A stretch of DNA of 64,000 bases from Actinomycetota bacterium (GTDB lineage Bacteria > Actinomycetota > Acidimicrobiia > IMCC26256 > PALSA-610). A program made the translations under genes and the position numbers. The stretch covers positions 1 through 64,000 of the forward strand of contig SXHN01000046.1 of NCBI GenBank assembly GCA_005773635.1, given 5' to 3'. Below, one piece after another: positions 60,537 through 64,000 of the stretch; the first letter of the stretch is position 1; every line of letters starts with the position of its first letter. The notes under the pieces were generated by a model that made no database searches, was not told the origin of the DNA, and worked only from the letters and a program-made list of their open reading frames with translations.

Positions 60537-61091
60537 TTAGAATTGAACTTTCGGGACTTCACGGTCTTCGGGCGTCGAAACCTCGAAGAATTCACGGGTG
60601 GTGAAGTTGAACATACCCGCAATGATGTTGGACGGAATCGTACCGATTTTGTTGTTGTAGCCGAGCACCGAGTCGTTATAGAACTGGCGAGAGTACGAAA
60701 CTTTGTCTTCGGTAGCAGTGAGTTCTTCTTGGAACTGCAAGAAGTTCGTGTTGGCTTTGAGGTCGGGGTACGCCTCGGAGAGCGCGAAGAGCTTGCCCAG
60801 GGCACCGCTCAACATGCCTTCAGCCTGGCCCTGCGCGGCGACGCCAGTAGCAGACACCGCGGCATTGCGGGCCTGCACCACGCTTTCAAGCGTCTCAGCT
60901 TCGTGTTTGGCGTAGCCCTTGACCGTCTCGAGGAGATTCGGACTGAGGTCGTGGCGGCGCTTGAGCTGCACGTCGATTTGGCTCCAGGCGTTATCAACCC
61001 GGTTACGAGTTTTGACCAAGCCGTTGTACATCGCCACGAAGATCAGCACGAACACAACGATGATCGCGACGATGATGAGAATAGGGACCAT
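60537..61091 (-). CDS. lemA: LemA family protein
   Basis: 184 aa from ATG 61091 with GAAGGAAG upstream; the ORF-track start at 61217 is too early. One N-terminal membrane helix (MVPILIIVAIIVVFVLIFVAMYNGLV) precedes a long helical cytoplasmic or extracytoplasmic domain (RVDNAWSQIDVQLKRRHDLSPNLLETVKGYAKHE). The C-terminus NIIAGMFNFTTREFFEV is family-typical. Role is not firmly known. Forms a pair with htpX. Confidence 0.94.
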   Translation of the reverse strand: MVPILIIVAIIVVFVLIFVAMYNGLVKTRNRVDNAWSQIDVQLKRRHDLSPNLLETVKGYAKHEAETLESVVQARNAAVSATGVAAQGQAEGMLSGALGKLFALSEAYPDLKANTNFLQFQEELTATEDKVSYSRQFYNDSVLGYNNKIGTIPSNIIAGMFNFTTREFFEVSTPEDREVPKVQF

Positions 61092-61113
61092 ACACACTTC
61101 CTTCGTTAGACCG

Positions 61114-61132
61114 GTTCCAAGGTACTTGGAAC
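61114..61132 (-). promoter_or_regulatory. Perfect 8-bp hairpin in the lemA leader
   Basis: gttccaag and cttggaac are perfect complements with a 3-nt gta loop, 23 bp upstream of the lemA start and 140 bp after the pimA stop. It could be a terminator of the pgsA-patA-pimA operon or a leader structure. No U-tract. Confidence 0.3.
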
Positions 61133-61272
61133 GAGTGCTCGGGGTGAGGATACGAGCGTTCTGAGGCCAGCAACCAACGGGTGCGCTCGTACATTCCCGA
61201 CGCCGCGCGCCCGACACAGCCCGCTACTGCGAGGTCGCCCTGCGCTGCTACCAACCTCGTGAGCGTCCGACG

Positions 61273-62361
61273 TCATTGGCGAGACGGATGGCTCGAACCC
61301 GCCTTGATCGCGGCCTCGTACATCTCGCAATAGCGAGCGGCGAGTCGGCGCATCGAAAACTCATCCGCTCGTTGGCGACCTGCCTGCACCAGCCGCTGAT
61401 GCAGCGTGTCATCATCGAGTACCGCTCGCAACGCAGTTCGGAGTGCGTTGGAGTCTTCAGGCGCAACCAGCACTGCGTCGACGTCGGCGCGGGCGACGTT
61501 ACGGTAGCCATCGATATCGCTCGCCACGACCGCCGCGCCGCCCGCCATGCCTTCGAGCAGCACGACTCCAAACGATTCGCCGCCGGTAGATGGCGCGCAA
61601 AATATCCGGCTCCCGGCGATGCGAGCATTGCGCTCTTCATCAGAAACCACCCCGAGCCACTCCACATTGGCCACGTCGCGAGCTTGGAGCTCTTCGGTTT
61701 GCGGACCTTTGCTCGCGACCCACAGCGTGGCATCACGATCAATACCTCGCCAGGCGTCGAGCAACACAGACAACCCTTTGCGAGGCTCATGGCGACCACA
61801 AAAAAACACCGCTGGACGCGTCGCGGGCGTGGGCTCGGCGCGGGCAAAACGATCGACTTCGACACCGTTCCACAACAGCTCATAGTCGCCTCCGACTGCA
61901 TCGAACGCTGTCGCGCGTGCAGACTGCGAGACCGCGGCGCGGGCGTGCACTCGTTCCAGATTCGACCGCACTGCAGGCATCGCCCAATCCCGTCCGATAT
62001 GACCGGAAATATGGTGTGTAGTGATCATCGGCCCGTGGTATCCGAGCAACAATGTCAGCGTAGGCCCAGGGACCATGGGCTCGTGGAGGTGCACTACATC
62101 GGGTTCAAAGAAACCCAACGCGTCGATCGTGCGCCGTGCGACCTGTGCGCCTGTCGCCACCGGAGCGATAGATCCGTTGCTCTCCCACAGCGTGCTCTCT
62201 CCTACCGTCATGACGCCCGGCACCGGGGGAGGCCCATCGCTTGGAGCAATGATGCGGGCGTCGACGCCGCAGCCCCTCAGCTCGCGAACTAGGCCCATCA
62301 CTTGCGACTGCACGCCACCGGGTCGCGATAACGAATATGGGCACACCATGAGTACTTTCAT
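61273..62361 (-). CDS. pimA: GT4 glycosyltransferase, phosphatidylinositol mannosyltransferase PimA-like
   Basis: 362 aa from ATG 62361 (MKVLMVCPYSLSRPGGVQSQV), which matches the PimA start. The GT-B fold is shown by the N-terminal GGVQ loop, HLHEPMVPGP and the GDP-binding region ARIAGSRIFCAPSTGGESFGVVLLEGMAGGAAVVA with the ExxxxxxxE signature. It adds the first mannose to phosphatidylinositol on the cytoplasmic leaflet. The 4-bp overlap with the acyltransferase gene and the pgsA gene upstream support this role. Confidence 0.92.
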   Translation of the reverse strand: MKVLMVCPYSLSRPGGVQSQVMGLVRELRGCGVDARIIAPSDGPPPVPGVMTVGESTLWESNGSIAPVATGAQVARRTIDALGFFEPDVVHLHEPMVPGPTLTLLLGYHGPMITTHHISGHIGRDWAMPAVRSNLERVHARAAVSQSARATAFDAVGGDYELLWNGVEVDRFARAEPTPATRPAVFFCGRHEPRKGLSVLLDAWRGIDRDATLWVASKGPQTEELQARDVANVEWLGVVSDEERNARIAGSRIFCAPSTGGESFGVVLLEGMAGGAAVVASDIDGYRNVARADVDAVLVAPEDSNALRTALRAVLDDDTLHQRLVQAGRQRADEFSMRRLAARYCEMYEAAIKAGSSHPSRQ

Positions 62362-63284
62362 GGTGCGTTCCAGGGTGTCGCACGCACTGGCAGCTCTTGG
62401 TCGCTCGGCCAATTGGGTTGCATCAGGTGCCACTGCTGCGGTGCCGCTCGAATCAAGATTTCAAACTCGCGGGCGAGGTCTTGGGTAACGCGAGCCATAT
62501 CGGCGCGGAGTTTTCCCTCGCGTCGTAGATCGAGCGCCGGTCGAACCGTCGCCGTGTGCTCACGGCCTTTTGCGAAATAGACCGCAACTGCAAGGATCTG
62601 CGAGTTCGCTCGAATAGCCAACATCGCCGGGCCGGCCGGCAGCGTGGTGCGTTCGCCAAAGAACTCAACTTCGATTCCGTCACCCGAAAGGTCGCGGTCG
62701 CTGAGTAGGCACACGAGCCGATTGTCGCGCAACGCCTGTAAACAACGAGCGGCAGTGTCGTCACCAGCAGCCACGACTTCCATTCCCATAGCGTTGCGCA
62801 ACTCCACAAACCATTCGAATAGTTCCGGCGGGTCTAGGGCTTCTACGACAACGAGCAGCCGCTGCTGTTTGACCAAACTCATCCATGCACCGGCAAACTC
62901 CCAACCACCCAGGTGCGGCAGCGCGATAATCGCACCGTTTCCTTTGGCTAACGCAGCCTCGACATGTTCGTAACCGTCGATCGTGAAATGATGTTCGAGA
63001 TCCGACTTCACGGCATTGGGCAGCCGAAACATTTCCAACCAATAGCGGGCGTACGAATCGAAGGCTTCACTCACCGATCGTTCAAGCGCCATTCCTCGCA
63101 GTGCACCACCGCTTGCCCGCTGCAAGTGCCGCGCGGACATGCGGCGGCGCGTTGGCATTGCATAGCTGAGCATGCGACCAATGCCTCGTGCCACCGGTTC
63201 ACCAATCCGCGGTGGCACCGAATTCGCGGCGGAAGAACCGGCGCGATACGCCCAAAATATGGCTTTATCGCGAGCATCAGCCAT
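62358..63284 (-). CDS. patA: LpxL/HtrB-family acyltransferase, phosphatidylinositol mannoside acyltransferase-like
   Basis: 308 aa from ATG 63284 (MADARDKAIFWAYRAGSSAANSVP). The acyltransferase catalytic motif H-x4-D/E appears as ALPHLGGWEFAG (His and Glu), followed by GMEVVAAGDDTAARCLQALRDNRLVCLLSDRDLSG and the FGERTTLPAGPAMLA strand. In mycobacteria PatA acylates PIM mannose. The gene lies between pgsA and pimA with 4-bp overlap to pimA, the same order as in mycobacteria. Confidence 0.9.
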   Translation of the reverse strand: MADARDKAIFWAYRAGSSAANSVPPRIGEPVARGIGRMLSYAMPTRRRMSARHLQRASGGALRGMALERSVSEAFDSYARYWLEMFRLPNAVKSDLEHHFTIDGYEHVEAALAKGNGAIIALPHLGGWEFAGAWMSLVKQQRLLVVVEALDPPELFEWFVELRNAMGMEVVAAGDDTAARCLQALRDNRLVCLLSDRDLSGDGIEVEFFGERTTLPAGPAMLAIRANSQILAVAVYFAKGREHTATVRPALDLRREGKLRADMARVTQDLAREFEILIRAAPQQWHLMQPNWPSDQELPVRATPWNAP

Positions 63285-63297
63285 ATGCGGCGACTGT

Positions 63298-64000
63298 TTA
63301 CGGGCGGACGCGACGCGTTGGGTGCAGCCGGCGCGCCCCATCGGAGCGCGCCGTGCGGGTTTCAAACCATGTGCGCAGACGCGGTGTCGCGGGGCCCGAT
63401 GGTGCGCTCGGACGGCGAGCAGAAGCTCGTGGCGTCGTGCGCCGTTGACGTTCGATTGCTGGTGGGCGATCAGCTTGCTTCCAGACTCGAATGAATCGTT
63501 GCGTCGCGGTAAACAACGTCAGCGCGAACATGATCCACAACACGGGGACCAAAATATCGAGCGCCATACCAACGCCGAGCAACACGTACCGCTCGGCCCG
63601 CTCCATCAGGCCGCCCTTGGCGATCAAACCAAGGCCTTCGGCTTTGGCCCGCTCATACGAAATCAACATCGACAACGCCGCGACAGCCATCGCGAGAATC
63701 GGCAGGTGCGGGCTGATCCGACCGAAGTACCAAGCAACCCCGCCGAGCACTAGTGCGTCCGAAACCCGGTCCATGACCGAATCAAAAAAAGACCCACGTA
63801 CGCCGGTACGGCCGGAACTGCGTGCCATATTGCCATCGAGCAAATCGCCAAGGCCTGACAGAGCGATTCCCACTGCACCCCAGACCACGTGACCGGAGGC
63901 AACCGCTACTGCGGTCGCGAGGGCGAACAGCACTCCTAGCACCGTGAGTGCATCGGGAGTTATCCCAAGTCGGCTAAGGCCACGACCAAGGGGTCCGAGG
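63298..64000 (-). CDS. pgsA: CDP-alcohol phosphatidyltransferase (phosphatidylinositol-phosphate synthase type), N-terminally cut by the window
   Basis: At least 233 codons; the frame stays open upstream of the ORF-track start (63942) to the window edge, reading LGRGLSRLGITPDALTVLGV, so the true start is outside. The CDP-alcohol transferase signature D-x2-D-G-x2-A-R-x8-G-x3-D-x3-D is seen in GDLLDGNMAR and RGSFFDSVMDRVSD. Several membrane helices follow, and the end is basic. The product supplies (phospho)inositol lipid for PatA and PimA downstream. A mycobacterial-type PgsA1 is the best match, but phosphatidylglycerolphosphate synthases share the motif. Confidence 0.9.
   Translation of the reverse strand, partial: LGPLGRGLSRLGITPDALTVLGVLFALATAVAVASGHVVWGAVGIALSGLGDLLDGNMARSSGRTGVRGSFFDSVMDRVSDALVLGGVAWYFGRISPHLPILAMAVAALSMLISYERAKAEGLGLIAKGGLMERAERYVLLGVGMALDILVPVLWIMFALTLFTATQRFIRVWKQADRPPAIERQRRTTPRASARRPSAPSGPATPRLRTWFETRTARSDGARRLHPTRRVRP

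Noticed and set aside
59670-61109. 479-aa plus-strand ORF
   Set aside because: Covers htpX and lemA on the opposite strand, both confidently identified; sequence lacks any domain signal.
61276-62292. 338-aa plus-strand ORF
   Set aside because: Shadow of the pimA gene; biased Arg/His composition.

Overview
The window is about 64 kb of GC-rich bacterial DNA, most likely from an actinobacterium and probably from class Acidimicrobiia. The evidence is indirect: an HNH/DUF222 gene end, an F420-type (LLM) oxidoreductase, a MhuD-like heme monooxygenase, a phosphatidylinositol-mannoside block (pgsA-patA-pimA), 'GYW..DG' propeller repeats, and recurrent Thr-rich linkers. From about 27 kb to the right edge nearly everything is on the minus strand. 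Its order, pgsA-patA-pimA ... pdxS-pdxT-yebC ... ruvCAB-yajC-secDF-apt-rel ... hisS-aspS-rarA-alaS-ruvX-mltG-aroE, matches the conserved actinobacterial order I recall from Mycobacterium tuberculosis (roughly Rv2612c to Rv2552c). No tRNA, rRNA, CRISPR array or insertion sequence was recognised.

Left part (1-27 kb), accessory and metabolic genes on both strands. It opens with the end of an HNH endonuclease, an alpha/beta-hydrolase-fold protein lacking its catalytic Ser and His, a frameshifted SnoaL-like gene and a small lipoprotein. These are followed by a PAS-GGDEF-EAL protein with a degenerate EAL domain, a thiolase, a VIT-family transporter, a gamma carbonic anhydrase-like protein, a PhyH dioxygenase, a secreted glucosaminidase with propeller repeats, a type-B carboxylesterase and a membrane-anchored HTH protein. 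Next come an in-frame YceH(DUF480)-aldehyde dehydrogenase fusion, a histidine phosphatase, a poly-gamma-glutamate hydrolase-like protein, a dienoyl-CoA isomerase-like crotonase, a diiron ferritin-like protein with a PaaI thioesterase, and the MhuD-like protein. The stretch ends with the LLM oxidoreductase, a methyltransferase with an acyl-CoA dehydrogenase, a Gfo/Idh/MocA oxidoreductase, an alkylsulfatase, a TlpA-like lipoprotein, NhaA and ArsC.

The most striking locus is the TlpA-like lipoprotein at 24757-25443 (minus). Its redox motif is W-A-P-H-[TGA]-P-V-C. An in-frame TGA sits where the first Cys of CxxC belongs, the frame stays open for 97 more sense codons that complete a thioredoxin fold, and two perfect tandem stem-loops lie immediately 3' of the TGA, at the spacing expected of a bacterial SECIS. 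This is a strong candidate for an unannotated selenocysteine (UxxC) thioredoxin-like selenoprotein. Gene callers split it into two ORFs.

Right part (27-64 kb). A PilB/GspE ATPase (apparent CTG start) and a DUF4388 protein lie downstream of aroE, and three prepilin-like genes sit between rel and hisS. Together they suggest a type IV pilus or pseudopilus system whose other parts are outside the window. A partial aerobic CO-dehydrogenase/xanthine-dehydrogenase-type set (coxS, coxM, MocA-like, coxG) without the catalytic large subunit is inserted between yebC and ruvC. SecD carries a long Thr-rich insertion. Two families of short direct repeats (39 bp and 52 bp) lie at gene boundaries. The window ends inside pgsA.
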